Position numbers and translations under genes: made by a program. Positions 36,985 through 45,285 of a DNA stretch of 64,000 nucleotides are shown here, in pieces (position 1 is the stretch's first letter; every line of letters starts with the position of its first letter). The DNA comes from Flavobacterium cerinum (GTDB lineage: Bacteria > Bacteroidota > Bacteroidia > Flavobacteriales > Flavobacteriaceae). The notes below the pieces were generated by a model. The model had not been told where the DNA came from, made no database searches, and was given only the letters and a program-made list of their open reading frames with translations. Location: NCBI RefSeq assembly GCF_024496085.1, contig NZ_CP101751.1, positions 186,001 to 250,000 of the forward strand, read 5' to 3'.

Positions 36985-37887
36985 TCAACGCTTTTCTGCG
37001 ATCCTTAGTTTAGCACTTCTAGCCCTGTTATTTATCGCTATTTCTTCATCCGAAGGCACAACCAGCTTACCTATTAATTTAAACGGAACTTCAAATCTTC
37101 CGAAGAAATCCCGTTCCGGTTCTCCTTCAAACATTCCGTTACGCATAAAACGTTTTACCAGTCGGTCTTCCAATGAATGATAGGAAATCACACTTAAACG
37201 TCCTTCCCGAGTTAATAGTTCCAGCGATTGTTCCAGAAATTCTTTTAGCACATCCATTTCCTGGTTCACCTCAATTCGTATCGCCTGATAGATTTGCGCT
37301 AATATCTTATTACTCTTATGAGCCGGTAAAAAACGACTCAATACTTTTTTTAATTGTTCCGTATTTCGAATTACCGTTTCTTTACGTGCCGTAACGATAG
37401 CATTTGCAAGTGCTCCGGCATTTTTAAGTTCTCCGTAATCAAAAAACATTCGTTTTAAATCCGCTTCCTCATATTCATTCACCACCTGAAAAGCACTAAG
37501 TTCTCCTTTTTGATTCATTCGCATATCCAGTTCCGCATCAAAACGTGTAGAAAAACCTCTTTCCGGAACATCAAACTGATGAGAAGAAACACCTAAATCA
37601 CCCAGAATTCCGTCAACTTGTTTTACGCCGTGAAAGCGAAGAAACCTTTTAATATATCGGAAGTTCTCATTAATTAAAGTAAAGCGTTCATCTGCTATAA
37701 CATTAGCCAAAGCATCTTCATCCTGATCAAACGCAAATAATTTTCCGTTTGGCCCCAGTCGACTCATGATTTCCCGGGAATGCCCTCCTCCACCGAAGGT
37801 TACATCCACATAAATACCATCCGGTTTTATATTTAACCCATCAACCGTTTCTTTTAATAATACCGGATTATGATATTCCATTGTCAT
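36985..37887 (-). CDS. rsmH: 16S rRNA (cytosine1402-N4)-methyltransferase
   Basis: SAM-dependent methylase for C1402 of 16S rRNA (also called MraW). The N-terminus has the family hallmark YHNPVLLKETVDGL, then the SAM loop YVDVTFGGGGHSREIM (about residues 27-42). LFAFDQDEDAL, GILGDLGVSSHQFD and ISYHSLEDRLVKRFM are further signature segments. The first ATG overlaps the mraZ stop by 20 bases; a second in-frame ATG two codons later is an equally possible start. Confidence 0.97.
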   Translation of the reverse strand: MTMEYHNPVLLKETVDGLNIKPDGIYVDVTFGGGGHSREIMSRLGPNGKLFAFDQDEDALANVIADERFTLINENFRYIKRFLRFHGVKQVDGILGDLGVSSHQFDVPERGFSTRFDAELDMRMNQKGELSAFQVVNEYEEADLKRMFFDYGELKNAGALANAIVTARKETVIRNTEQLKKVLSRFLPAHKSNKILAQIYQAIRIEVNQEMDVLKEFLEQSLELLTREGRLSVISYHSLEDRLVKRFMRNGMFEGEPERDFFGRFEVPFKLIGKLVVPSDEEIAINNRARSAKLRIAEKR

Positions 37888-38338
37888 CGTCGTTTAAATT
37901 ACCCATTACTTCTTCTGCCAAATCTGCGAAATCCATATCATCACCGGAAATGGATTTTTCATATAAATCCTTGTCCCAAATTTCAATGATATTTACCTTT
38001 GAGGTCAAAACCAAATCTTTTGAAATACCTGCATATTCGATCAGATCTTTCGTTATCAATAACCTTCCTGCATCGTCAATTTCCACCATTTTTACACCAG
38101 CCATAAACTTTCGGATGAAGTCATTATTCTTTTTTACAAAACGGTTTAATTTATTGATTTTAACCATCATAATATCCCATTCTGCTTTAGGCCACAACTC
38201 CACACACTGATCAAAAATGGAGCGTTTTAACACAAAACCATCGGTCGGAGCAGGCAATTGTTTCTTCAAAGGAGCCGGCACCATTAGCCTTCCTTTCGAA
38301 TCAATTTTACACTCATATGTCCCGATAATATTGGTCAA
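37868..38338 (-). CDS. mraZ: Transcriptional regulator MraZ
   Basis: DNA-binding repressor of the dcw operon; in other bacteria it binds repeated GTG(G) boxes in its own promoter as a ring of AbrB-like double domains. The first domain begins IIGTYECKIDSKGRLMVPAPLKKQL (residues 4-28) and the second is near KMVEIDDAGRLLITKDLIEYAG (about 84-105). The C-terminal tail is acidic (DDMDFADLAEEVMGNLNDDD). The length of 156 is normal. Three 10-bp-spaced CCAC boxes lie just upstream, fitting autorepression. Confidence 0.96.
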   Translation of the reverse strand: MTNIIGTYECKIDSKGRLMVPAPLKKQLPAPTDGFVLKRSIFDQCVELWPKAEWDIMMVKINKLNRFVKKNNDFIRKFMAGVKMVEIDDAGRLLITKDLIEYAGISKDLVLTSKVNIIEIWDKDLYEKSISGDDMDFADLAEEVMGNLNDDDNGIS

Positions 38339-38366
38339 GATCCGGTCTTTTTGATTTGTTTTATAG

Positions 38367-38374
38367 CAAAAGTA
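38367..38374 (-). promoter_or_regulatory. -7 promoter element of the dcw operon
   Basis: On the minus strand the sequence is TACTTTTG, an exact TAnnTTTG match, 28 bases before the mraZ ATG. It is the only good promoter candidate upstream of the division operon. Confidence 0.65.
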
Positions 38375-38380
38375 CAGATT

Positions 38381-38410
38381 TTTTTACCACTTTTTACCAC
38401 AATTCCCCAC
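38381..38410 (-). promoter_or_regulatory. MraZ-type operator: three GTGG boxes at 10-bp spacing
   Basis: On the minus strand GTGG occurs three times exactly 10 bases apart, each followed by six mostly A/T bases (the complementary CCAC are at 38387-38390, 38397-38400 and 38407-38410). MraZ proteins of E. coli and Mollicutes are known to bind tandem boxes of this type with about 10-bp period. The boxes sit immediately upstream of the -7 element, where a bound repressor would block RNA polymerase. Confidence 0.8.
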
Positions 38411-38717
38411 TTTGTTGATAAGTTTTTACACTCAAAACCCAAAACGTAGGAATTATCACTAAAGTTCTCATTTTTAATCATTAAGAATATTTCATTGTTT
38501 TTCTACAATCACATCATAATCCTTAAAAAAAGACCAATTTTATTAGCTATTTTTAATAATTACCCAAAACACAAAACTTCTTGTTTTTCATCAAGAATAA
38601 CATCAAAAAAAAGCCTGATAATTAACACATTACACCAATAAAAGGGTTTTACAATTTCTTAAAGCCAAAGTATTTTCGATTTTACCGTTCAAAGCTTCTT
38701 ATTTCTGGAGAAAGTCA

Positions 38718-38725
38718 TATATTTG
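38718..38725 (+). promoter_or_regulatory. -7 promoter element of the hydrolase gene
   Basis: TATATTTG, an exact TAnnTTTG match, 28 bases before the ATG at 38754. Confidence 0.6.
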
Positions 38726-38753
38726 TGAGAATTTGAAACCGTATTATAAATAC

Positions 38754-39518
38754 ATGGAGCATACGTTAAAAAAAGAAGGCAAATACCGTTATTTTGAAGC
38801 AGGAGAAGGCACGCCTATCATTATTTTACACGGACTTATGGGAGGATTGAGCAATTTTGACGGAGTTGCAGATTTTTTTCCAAAACAAGGCTACAAGGTA
38901 GTTATTCCCGAGTTACCACTTTACACGAACAGCATTTTAAAAACTAATGTGAAGGCTTTTTCAAAGTTTGTAAAGGACTTCATCGCTTATAAAGAATTTG
39001 ACAAAGTAATTCTTTTAGGAAATTCACTTGGCGGCCATATCGCCTTATATCATACTAAAATGTACCCGGAAAAAATGGCCGGTCTTATTATTACCGGGAG
39101 TTCCGGTTTATATGAAAGCGCCATGGGTGAAAGTTATCCGAAACGAGGCGATTATGAATACATCCGAAAAAAAGCGGAAGATGTATTTTACGATCCGAAA
39201 GTAGCGACCAAAGAAATTGTTGATGATGTATATGCTACTGTCAACGACCGGATGAAATTATTAAAAACGTTAGCCATTGCTAAAAGCGCCATTCGCCACA
39301 ACATGGCTAAGGATCTTCCGAAAATGAACACTCCGACTTGTATTATTTGGGGGAGAAACGACAAAGTAACACCACCGGATGTAGCCGAAGAATTCAAAAA
39401 ACTTTTACCGAATTCCGATTTGTACTGGATCGACAAATGTGGTCACGCGGCCATGATGGAACATCCGGATGAATTCAACCAGCTTATGCTGGAATGGCTC
39501 AAAAAATCCAACTTATAA
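38754..39518 (+). CDS. Alpha/beta-hydrolase fold protein
   Basis: A 254-residue soluble hydrolase. IIILHGLMGGLSNF (about residues 22-35) is the oxyanion-loop HG segment, LLGNSLGGHIALY (nucleophile Ser91) the nucleophile elbow, IIWGRNDKVTPPD the Asp strand and IDKCGHAAMMEHP the catalytic His. The triad is therefore complete. The substrate is unknown; it could be an esterase, lipase or C-C hydrolase. ATG 38754 is preferred over a TTG 7 codons upstream because of the nearby -7 element. It is followed by engB in the same direction. Confidence 0.9.
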   Translation: MEHTLKKEGKYRYFEAGEGTPIIILHGLMGGLSNFDGVADFFPKQGYKVVIPELPLYTNSILKTNVKAFSKFVKDFIAYKEFDKVILLGNSLGGHIALYHTKMYPEKMAGLIITGSSGLYESAMGESYPKRGDYEYIRKKAEDVFYDPKVATKEIVDDVYATVNDRMKLLKTLAIAKSAIRHNMAKDLPKMNTPTCIIWGRNDKVTPPDVAEEFKKLLPNSDLYWIDKCGHAAMMEHPDEFNQLMLEWLKKSNL

Positions 39519-39591
39519 AACATACGCAATTCGGTACTTTTGTTAAAACGGTACCGAATGCTTTTTTAAAACAATCTGAAATCCGGAAACC

Positions 39592-40209
39592 ATGAAAATC
39601 AATACTGCCGAATTTGTGATCAGTAATTCTGAAGTAAGCAAATGCCCGAAGGAACCTTTACCGGAATATGCCTTTATTGGTCGGTCAAATGTAGGAAAGT
39701 CATCCTTGATCAACATGTTGACCAATCATAAAAATCTAGCCAAAACTTCCGGAAAACCGGGAAAAACCCAGCTGATTAATCATTTTAAAATAAACAGCAA
39801 CTGGTTCCTGGTCGATTTACCCGGATACGGATACGCTCGTGTTTCAAAAAAGACCAAAGAAACATTCCAGAAATTTATCACGGATTATTTCGAACAAAGA
39901 GAACAACTGGTTTGCGCCTTTGTCCTAATCGACATCCGACTGGAAGCGCAGAAGATTGACCTGGAATTCATTAATTATCTGGGCGAGATTGAAGTGCCGT
40001 TTTGCATTATATTTACAAAATCTGACAAAATCAGTAAGGGGAAAATTGAGCAAAATATTGCTGCTTATCGCAAACAGTTACTTGCCAACAATTGGGAAGA
40101 GATGCCGCAACATTTTGTTACTTCATCACTAGACGCGATCGGAAGAGATCCGCTCCTTGATTTTATCGACAATGTAAATGACGATTTATTCAAAAACAAT
40201 AGTTTATAA
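39592..40209 (+). CDS. engB: Ribosome biogenesis GTPase YihA/YsxC/EngB
   Basis: A 205-residue small GTPase needed for 50S subunit assembly. G1 is [15 protein letters not shown] (about residues 28-42), G2 the conserved Thr in [11 protein letters not shown]3 [10 protein letters not shown] and G4 TKSDK. The start [30 protein letters not shown] (residues 1-30) matches the family N-terminus. It overlaps nothing and ends just before a bidirectional terminator shared with gldC. Confidence 0.96.
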   Translation: MKINTAEFVISNSEVSKCPKEPLPEYAFIGRSNVGKSSLINMLTNHKNLAKTSGKPGKTQLINHFKINSNWFLVDLPGYGYARVSKKTKETFQKFITDYFEQREQLVCAFVLIDIRLEAQKIDLEFINYLGEIEVPFCIIFTKSDKISKGKIEQNIAAYRKQLLANNWEEMPQHFVTSSLDAIGRDPLLDFIDNVNDDLFKNNSL

Positions 40210-40211
40210 AA

Positions 40212-40237
40212 AAAGCGGTTTAAAAACCGCTTTTTTT
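40212..40237. terminator. Bidirectional terminator between engB and gldC
   Basis: A 9- to 10-bp stem AAAGCGGTTT/AAACCGCTTT with a very short loop has A and T runs on both sides. It ends engB on the plus strand and gldC on the minus strand and touches the gldC stop codon. Confidence 0.9.
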
Positions 40238-40571
40238 ATTTTGTCAACTCTAGCTTTTCTGCAAAATAATCACAGAAATCTTTCATTGTTGCCGTCATTT
40301 TTTCATCATCTGTAGCTCTGTAAAAAGTATCCGCCATCGCCACTAACGTCTGGTGAAAAAACACCTTCATTTCATCAACCGGCATATCTTTTGTCCACAA
40401 ATCAATACGTAAAGTTTCCTGTGCTTTACTATCCCACATCGATAACAGCATTGCTTTCGCTTCAGCTGCCTCAAGTCCGCCATCCTGTGCCGTCCATTTT
40501 AATTTTTCCGGTACGCGATTTTCATCTAACTCTACCTGAATTTTTATCTCAGATTTAATATTCTTTGCCAT
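40236..40571 (-). CDS. gldC: Gliding motility protein GldC
   Basis: A 111-residue cytoplasmic protein. Its sequence matches GldC almost end to end: KSEIKIQVELDENRVPEKLKW, then DSKAQETLRIDLWTKDMPVDEMK, then FHQTLVAMADTF and ATMKDFCDYFAEKLEL. GldC supports gliding in Flavobacterium johnsoniae, but its biochemical role is unclear. The start abuts the gldB stop (1-base overlap), the usual gldB-gldC arrangement. Confidence 0.95.
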   Translation of the reverse strand: MAKNIKSEIKIQVELDENRVPEKLKWTAQDGGLEAAEAKAMLLSMWDSKAQETLRIDLWTKDMPVDEMKVFFHQTLVAMADTFYRATDDEKMTATMKDFCDYFAEKLELTK

Positions 40572-41530
40572 TATTTTTTGGGTTTGTATTTTGAATTATC
40601 AAATATTTCTTTTGCATTAGTAGCCAACAATTGTTGCAGGTTTACATTCGGATTGTTTTTCATATACGATCGCACAATCTGCCATCCGATCCAGGTTCCC
40701 ACTCTTCCCGGTGATTCCGCATCGATTTCCAGATAGAATTTAGAAAACGGCGCTGTCGAAATAAACCGTTGTGTTAACTTCGGATTCGTATCATATAACA
40801 ATTTTTCATTGACAAAATATTTCCACATTTCCGATTCGTTTTCCTCACACCATTTTAACTGCTCTTCCGTATAAGCAATTTTATCCGCATCACTCCTATC
40901 CGGCAACATCAGATCTTTCATATAAAGTTCTTTTCCGAAATAAATCATCTGCGCCAGCAAACTACGATCATCCGATACTGCTATTTTTTGAGCCGCCAGA
41001 CTCGCTACGATGTCCGGCATCATCTGCGACGGTTCAAAGTTTTGTTTATAATATTCCGGAAATTCATACAAGCGATTATCTTTCCCCAAATACATATCCA
41101 GTGAGATGACAACGAGACTATCGGTAAAGATTGCTTTGTTTTCATAATCCATTTCCGAAACCAATGTCACCACTTTTGGCGTATTATATTCCGGGAAATA
41201 ATATTGAATATGTTTAAACAGATCCACCAAATCTCCTTCGAACGCCTTATTATCCGGATATTTCTTTTTTACTTCCCCGTATAATTCGCGATACAACGGA
41301 TTTTGAATCTTATTTGTCCACACCGTATCCGGTCTTCCGGCCGGAAAAAAGTAATGGAATTGTTTTTTAATTTTAGGAAAATCAGAAACCGGTGATTCAT
41401 AGAAAATCTTATCGAATCGTTCAATCTCAAGCTTCACCGGAACCTTCTCCACTTCCTTTGCCACTTTATCGTCCTTTTTACAGGAGATCAGCACCAAAAC
41501 CATAAAAAGCCCTGTCAAATATTTTTTCAT
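40571..41530 (-). CDS. gldB: Gliding motility lipoprotein GldB
   Basis: A lipoprotein of 319 residues (MKKYLTGLFMVLVLISC, lipobox LISC). The mature part is helical and aromatic-rich with the zinc-peptidase-like layout of the GldB family, for example ERFDKIFYESPVSDFPKIKKQFHYFFP (about residues 34-60), HIQYYFPEYNTPKV and IGWQIVRSYMKNNP. GldB is essential for gliding and for type IX secretion in F. johnsoniae. No HExxH is visible, so it is probably not an active peptidase. Confidence 0.93.
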   Translation of the reverse strand: MKKYLTGLFMVLVLISCKKDDKVAKEVEKVPVKLEIERFDKIFYESPVSDFPKIKKQFHYFFPAGRPDTVWTNKIQNPLYRELYGEVKKKYPDNKAFEGDLVDLFKHIQYYFPEYNTPKVVTLVSEMDYENKAIFTDSLVVISLDMYLGKDNRLYEFPEYYKQNFEPSQMMPDIVASLAAQKIAVSDDRSLLAQMIYFGKELYMKDLMLPDRSDADKIAYTEEQLKWCEENESEMWKYFVNEKLLYDTNPKLTQRFISTAPFSKFYLEIDAESPGRVGTWIGWQIVRSYMKNNPNVNLQQLLATNAKEIFDNSKYKPKK

Positions 41531-41679
41531 GCCTCTGTGAATTTATAAATGCGTTTTAGCCGTATATAATAATATGATGCTATCGCTACAACAATACTGG
41601 CCAATTTTTTGTTATTTTTATCGAAATTATTTTTTTGCAAATATACATTACCGTTTTATAAAATCTTCATAATATTTAT

Positions 41680-42486
41680 ATGGCTCATTCAAACTCCTTC
41701 CAAGTTGAAAAAATAAATACACATATTGTAAACTGGCTTAAAGATTATGCGGCTCAGGCACATGTTAAAGGTTTTGTAGTTGGCATATCCGGCGGAATTG
41801 ATTCGGCGGTCACTTCTACTTTATGTGCGCAGACCGGTTTACCCACTTTATGCGTAGAAATGCCGATTCACCAGGCCGCGAGTCAGGTTTCAAGAGGACA
41901 GGAGCATATTACACAACTCAAACAACGTTTTGCCAATGTATCCAGTGTCGTTTCCGATCTTACTCCCGTTTTCGAAACTTTCAAACAACAAGTTCCTTCA
42001 TCCGACAATGAAGCCATTTTAAACCTTACGTTAGCCAATACGCGCGCCCGTTTACGAATGACAACCTTATATTACTTTGCCGGACTCAACAGTGCATTGG
42101 TTGCCGGAACCGGAAACAAGATAGAAGATTTCGGAGTTGGCTTTTACACCAAATACGGAGATGGCGGAGTGGATTTAAGTCCGATTGCCGACCTGATGAA
42201 ATCAGAAGTTCGTATGCTCGCTCAATACCTCAACGTACCGGAAAGTATTATCGTCGCCAAGCCAACAGACGGGCTATTCGGAGACGATCGAAGTGACGAA
42301 GATCAGCTGGGTGCAAGCTATGATGAACTGGAATTTGCTATGCTAGCATACAAAAAAGGAGAGACCGAAGACGATTTTGTAGGAAGAACGCGTGAGGTCA
42401 TGGGAATTTACCGTAAGTTAAATCGAGCTAACCAACACAAAATGAACCCAATACCCGTTTGCAACATCCCTGAAGATTTGAAATAA
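41680..42486 (+). CDS. nadE: Ammonia-dependent NAD synthetase
   Basis: Makes NAD from deamido-NAD, ATP and ammonia. The PP-loop is FVVGISGGIDSAVTS (about residues 32-46). LANTRARLRMTTLYYFA, VAGTGNKIEDFGVGFYTKYGDGGVD (about 145-169) and AKPTDGLFGDDRSDEDQLG are further NadE segments. There is no glutaminase domain, so it uses free ammonia. Its 268 residues are normal. It is monocistronic, divergent from gldB. Confidence 0.96.
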   Translation: MAHSNSFQVEKINTHIVNWLKDYAAQAHVKGFVVGISGGIDSAVTSTLCAQTGLPTLCVEMPIHQAASQVSRGQEHITQLKQRFANVSSVVSDLTPVFETFKQQVPSSDNEAILNLTLANTRARLRMTTLYYFAGLNSALVAGTGNKIEDFGVGFYTKYGDGGVDLSPIADLMKSEVRMLAQYLNVPESIIVAKPTDGLFGDDRSDEDQLGASYDELEFAMLAYKKGETEDDFVGRTREVMGIYRKLNRANQHKMNPIPVCNIPEDLK

Positions 42487-42563
42487 TTTTCTTTCACTGA
42501 TTATCAATCGTTTATATTTTTTTTAGTAACTTTACAGATAATTACTATTAAAACCTATTGAAG

Positions 42564-43193
42564 ATGATAAAAGTTTGTTTAGCAGATAATCATCCCGTCG
42601 TTCAGTATGGGGTGAAATCCTTTTTCAAGGATAATTCGGAGATCAATTTTGTCGGAGTTGTTAGTAATTTATATGGCCTGGAGGAATTACTACGGAAAAA
42701 AAACGTAGATGTTGTTGTTTTAGATTTGGAATTGGACGGTTTGACCAGCATTAGCACCGTTAAAACGTTAACCAAAGAATATCCGAATACTAAAATTGTT
42801 ATTTTCACAAATTTAGCAGAACAGATTTACGCTCCCAATGCATTGAAAGCCGGCGTTTCGGCTTATATGCATAAAAACTCAAAACTGGAAGAGTTGGAGT
42901 TCGCTATAAAAAGTGTATTTGTAGGAAATATCATCTTTAGTGAAGCGGTTCGTAAAAACCTTGCCTTACTCAACAAAGGACGAAAAACAGACAGGCTCTA
43001 CCGCAAATTATCTTCTCGTGAGATTGAAGTTTTACGCTATTTAAGCGATGGAAAGAAAAACAAAGAGATTGCCAAACTGTTGAATTTAAACGAAAAAACG
43101 ATCAGTACTTACAAGCTACGTCTATTGACTAAACTGCATGTAACGAATCTGGTAGACTTGGTTAACAAGGCCAAAACATTAGAAATTGTCTAG
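42564..43193 (+). CDS. LuxR-type response regulator
   Basis: A 209-residue response regulator. The receiver domain (about residues 1-120) has the acidic pair near MIKVCLADNHP, the phospho-acceptor Asp in VVVLDLELDGL and the Lys in YMHKNSK. The LuxR helix-turn-helix is LSSREIEVLRYLSDGKKNKEIAKLL (about residues 146-170). ATG 42564 is preferred over a TTG two codons upstream. No sensor kinase is adjacent, so the signal is unknown. The stop codon TAG lies inside CTAG, shared with the dnaG stop on the other strand. Confidence 0.93.
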   Translation: MIKVCLADNHPVVQYGVKSFFKDNSEINFVGVVSNLYGLEELLRKKNVDVVVLDLELDGLTSISTVKTLTKEYPNTKIVIFTNLAEQIYAPNALKAGVSAYMHKNSKLEELEFAIKSVFVGNIIFSEAVRKNLALLNKGRKTDRLYRKLSSREIEVLRYLSDGKKNKEIAKLLNLNEKTISTYKLRLLTKLHVTNLVDLVNKAKTLEIV

Positions 43194-45169
43194 CTGTAAC
43201 GTGACATTACACGTCCCAGCTTTTTTGAGAATGTATTAATCAATTTTTGGTAGTCCACTGCCATCATCAGGATTTCTGAATTATCGGCCGTCGGTTCCGC
43301 ACTAAGGGAATTTTTAAGGTCATTGATAATTCTGTCGACTAAAAACCAACGTAAAGTCAGTATGGTTTCTGAAACGTATTGACTTATCGTTTGGTTTTTC
43401 TGCTTTACAATGATTTGCTGTACTTCCCAATTGTGAAGCGCTTCCCGCTCTTCTTCCATTAATATATTTGTTACCTCTCTTGCCAGTTCCGGCTCCAGAC
43501 GCATCAAATATTGCTCGATTTCAAATTTTTCATTCTGGTGGTAATATCCAATCAGATTATTATAGATCGCCCGAAAAGAATCGTTCGCTAATTCAACCTC
43601 ATCTTCCTGTAAACTCAGGTAAATGCGATGGTACACTTTATAATTATTCATTTCGCTTACTTCCACCATTTCCCCTTCTTCATTCGCTTTAAGCAATACA
43701 TCCTCAAATTCTTCCACTTCATTTCCGTAAAGCAACAAAATCTCGATCAGTTTTCGCTCTAATTCATATAAAACATCAATTTTAGAAGCTGTTTCGCCTT
43801 GATTTTTCACCACTTCGAAAACTTTCTCCTTTTGCTCCTGTTTTAATTTTTTTCCGGCATCAGTCACATCTTTCTGCACCAGTTGTGCCAATGTATCGAC
43901 CAATACCTGTTCGGAAATATCCATAATACGGGAACATTCCTGAATATAAATTTCCCTTTTGATACGGTCCGGTATTTTAGAAATACTCGTCACCATATCC
44001 CGGATTAATTCCGCTTTTTTAATCGGATCGTTATTGGCTTCCCGCATTAAAAGAGACGCTTTAAACTGAATAAAATCCTTAGCATTCGCATCCAGATACT
44101 GAATCAGTTCCTCATAAGGTGTTTTTTTTGCAAAACTATCCGGATCCTCACCATCCGGAAACGAACAAACTTTTACATTCATTCCCGCTTCCAATATCAA
44201 GTCAACACCACGAACCGATGCTCTTAAACCGGCAGCATCACCGTCAAAAAGTACGGTAATATTTTTTGTTAGTCGGTTTACCAAACGAATCTGATCCGGA
44301 GTCAAAGCGGTACCGGATGAAGCCACTACATTTTCAATTCCGGCCTGATTGAATTGGATTACATCCGTATAACCTTCCACCAGATAACAATTATCCAATT
44401 TTGCAATTGCTTGCTTTGCCTGATAAATTCCGTATAAGACCTTACTTTTATGATAGATATCACTTTCCGGCGAATTCAGATACTTGGCGGCTTTTTTGTC
44501 ATTTGTCAGAATACGCCCGCCAAATCCCAATACGCGGCCGGACATACTGTGAATCGGAAACATCACCCGTCCTTTAAAACGGTCAAACTGCTTATCTTCC
44601 TTAACAATCGTCAGTCCAGTTTTATCCAGATATTCCAATCGATATCCTTTTCCCAATGCTTCTTTTGTAAAAGCATCCCAGCTTTCAGGCGAATAACCCA
44701 ATCCGAATTTCCGGATCGTTTCTCCTGTAAATCCTCTTTCTTTAAAATAGGAATACCCGATAGCCTTTCCTTCATCAGAATTGATCAGTGTATTGTGGAA
44801 ATATTTTTGAGCGAACTCAGAAACCAGATACATACTTTCTTTTTCATTGGCTTCCTCACGCTCTTCATTTGATTGCTCCGTTTCTTCAATCTCGATATTG
44901 TATTTTTTAGCCAGGTATCGGATCGCTTCAGGATAGGAAAAATGTTCGTGTTCCATCAGGAAAGTCACGACATTACCTCCTTTTCCGGAACTAAAATCTT
45001 TCCAGATTTGTTTAACCGGCGACACCATAAAAGACGGTGATTTTTCATCCACAAACGGACTTAACCCTTTCAGGTTACTTCCTGCTCGTTTTAACTGGAC
45101 AAAATCGCCAATTACTTCTTCCACCCGGGCCGTTTCGAAAACGGTTTCAATAGTATTCTGTGCAATCAT
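43190..45169 (-). CDS. dnaG: DNA primase DnaG with altered zinc-binding domain
   Basis: Makes RNA primers for replication. The start MIAQNTIETVFETARVEEVI is family-typical; a longer in-frame start 6 codons upstream is rejected. The N-terminal CHC2 zinc domain keeps its surroundings but not its ligands: at the positions of Cys-x2-His and Cys-x2-Cys there are Ser37, Val40, Asp58 and Ser61. The RNA polymerase core is normal: YLVEGYTDVIQFNQAG (TOPRIM Glu) and VLFDGDAAGLRA (DGD). A helical C-terminal domain follows. Its 659 residues are a usual length. The last codon pair overlaps the response-regulator stop. Confidence 0.95.
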   Translation of the reverse strand: MIAQNTIETVFETARVEEVIGDFVQLKRAGSNLKGLSPFVDEKSPSFMVSPVKQIWKDFSSGKGGNVVTFLMEHEHFSYPEAIRYLAKKYNIEIEETEQSNEEREEANEKESMYLVSEFAQKYFHNTLINSDEGKAIGYSYFKERGFTGETIRKFGLGYSPESWDAFTKEALGKGYRLEYLDKTGLTIVKEDKQFDRFKGRVMFPIHSMSGRVLGFGGRILTNDKKAAKYLNSPESDIYHKSKVLYGIYQAKQAIAKLDNCYLVEGYTDVIQFNQAGIENVVASSGTALTPDQIRLVNRLTKNITVLFDGDAAGLRASVRGVDLILEAGMNVKVCSFPDGEDPDSFAKKTPYEELIQYLDANAKDFIQFKASLLMREANNDPIKKAELIRDMVTSISKIPDRIKREIYIQECSRIMDISEQVLVDTLAQLVQKDVTDAGKKLKQEQKEKVFEVVKNQGETASKIDVLYELERKLIEILLLYGNEVEEFEDVLLKANEEGEMVEVSEMNNYKVYHRIYLSLQEDEVELANDSFRAIYNNLIGYYHQNEKFEIEQYLMRLEPELAREVTNILMEEEREALHNWEVQQIIVKQKNQTISQYVSETILTLRWFLVDRIINDLKNSLSAEPTADNSEILMMAVDYQKLINTFSKKLGRVMSRYS

Positions 45170-45236
45170 AGTCCGACAAAGATACAATACAGAAATTAAA
45201 ATTGTACATATACATCTTTAGCAATCGACAAACAAA

Positions 45237-45257
45237 AGGTGCCCCAAAAAGGCACCT
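45237..45257 (-). terminator. Terminator after the outer-membrane barrel gene
   Basis: A 7-bp stem AGGTGCC/GGCACCT around a 7-base loop is followed on the minus strand by TTTTGTTT. It lies 29 bases downstream of the stop at 45286. Confidence 0.82.
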
Positions 45258-45285
45258 GATAAAAAAGTATGTAACTAACCTGAAT

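Larger units (their letters stand above)
38339..38753. other. Intergenic promoter region between mraZ and a hydrolase gene
   Basis: A divergent control region of about 415 bases. It contains the dcw promoter and MraZ operator on the left and the hydrolase promoter on the right (38718-38725). Between about 38420 and 38700 the sequence is A+T-rich and I see no gene, tRNA or strong hairpin. Confidence 0.6.

Noticed and set aside
22697..38338. Absence of murF and ddl from the division and cell-wall operon
   Set aside because: These genes often lie elsewhere in Bacteroidota, so the gap is not evidence of loss.
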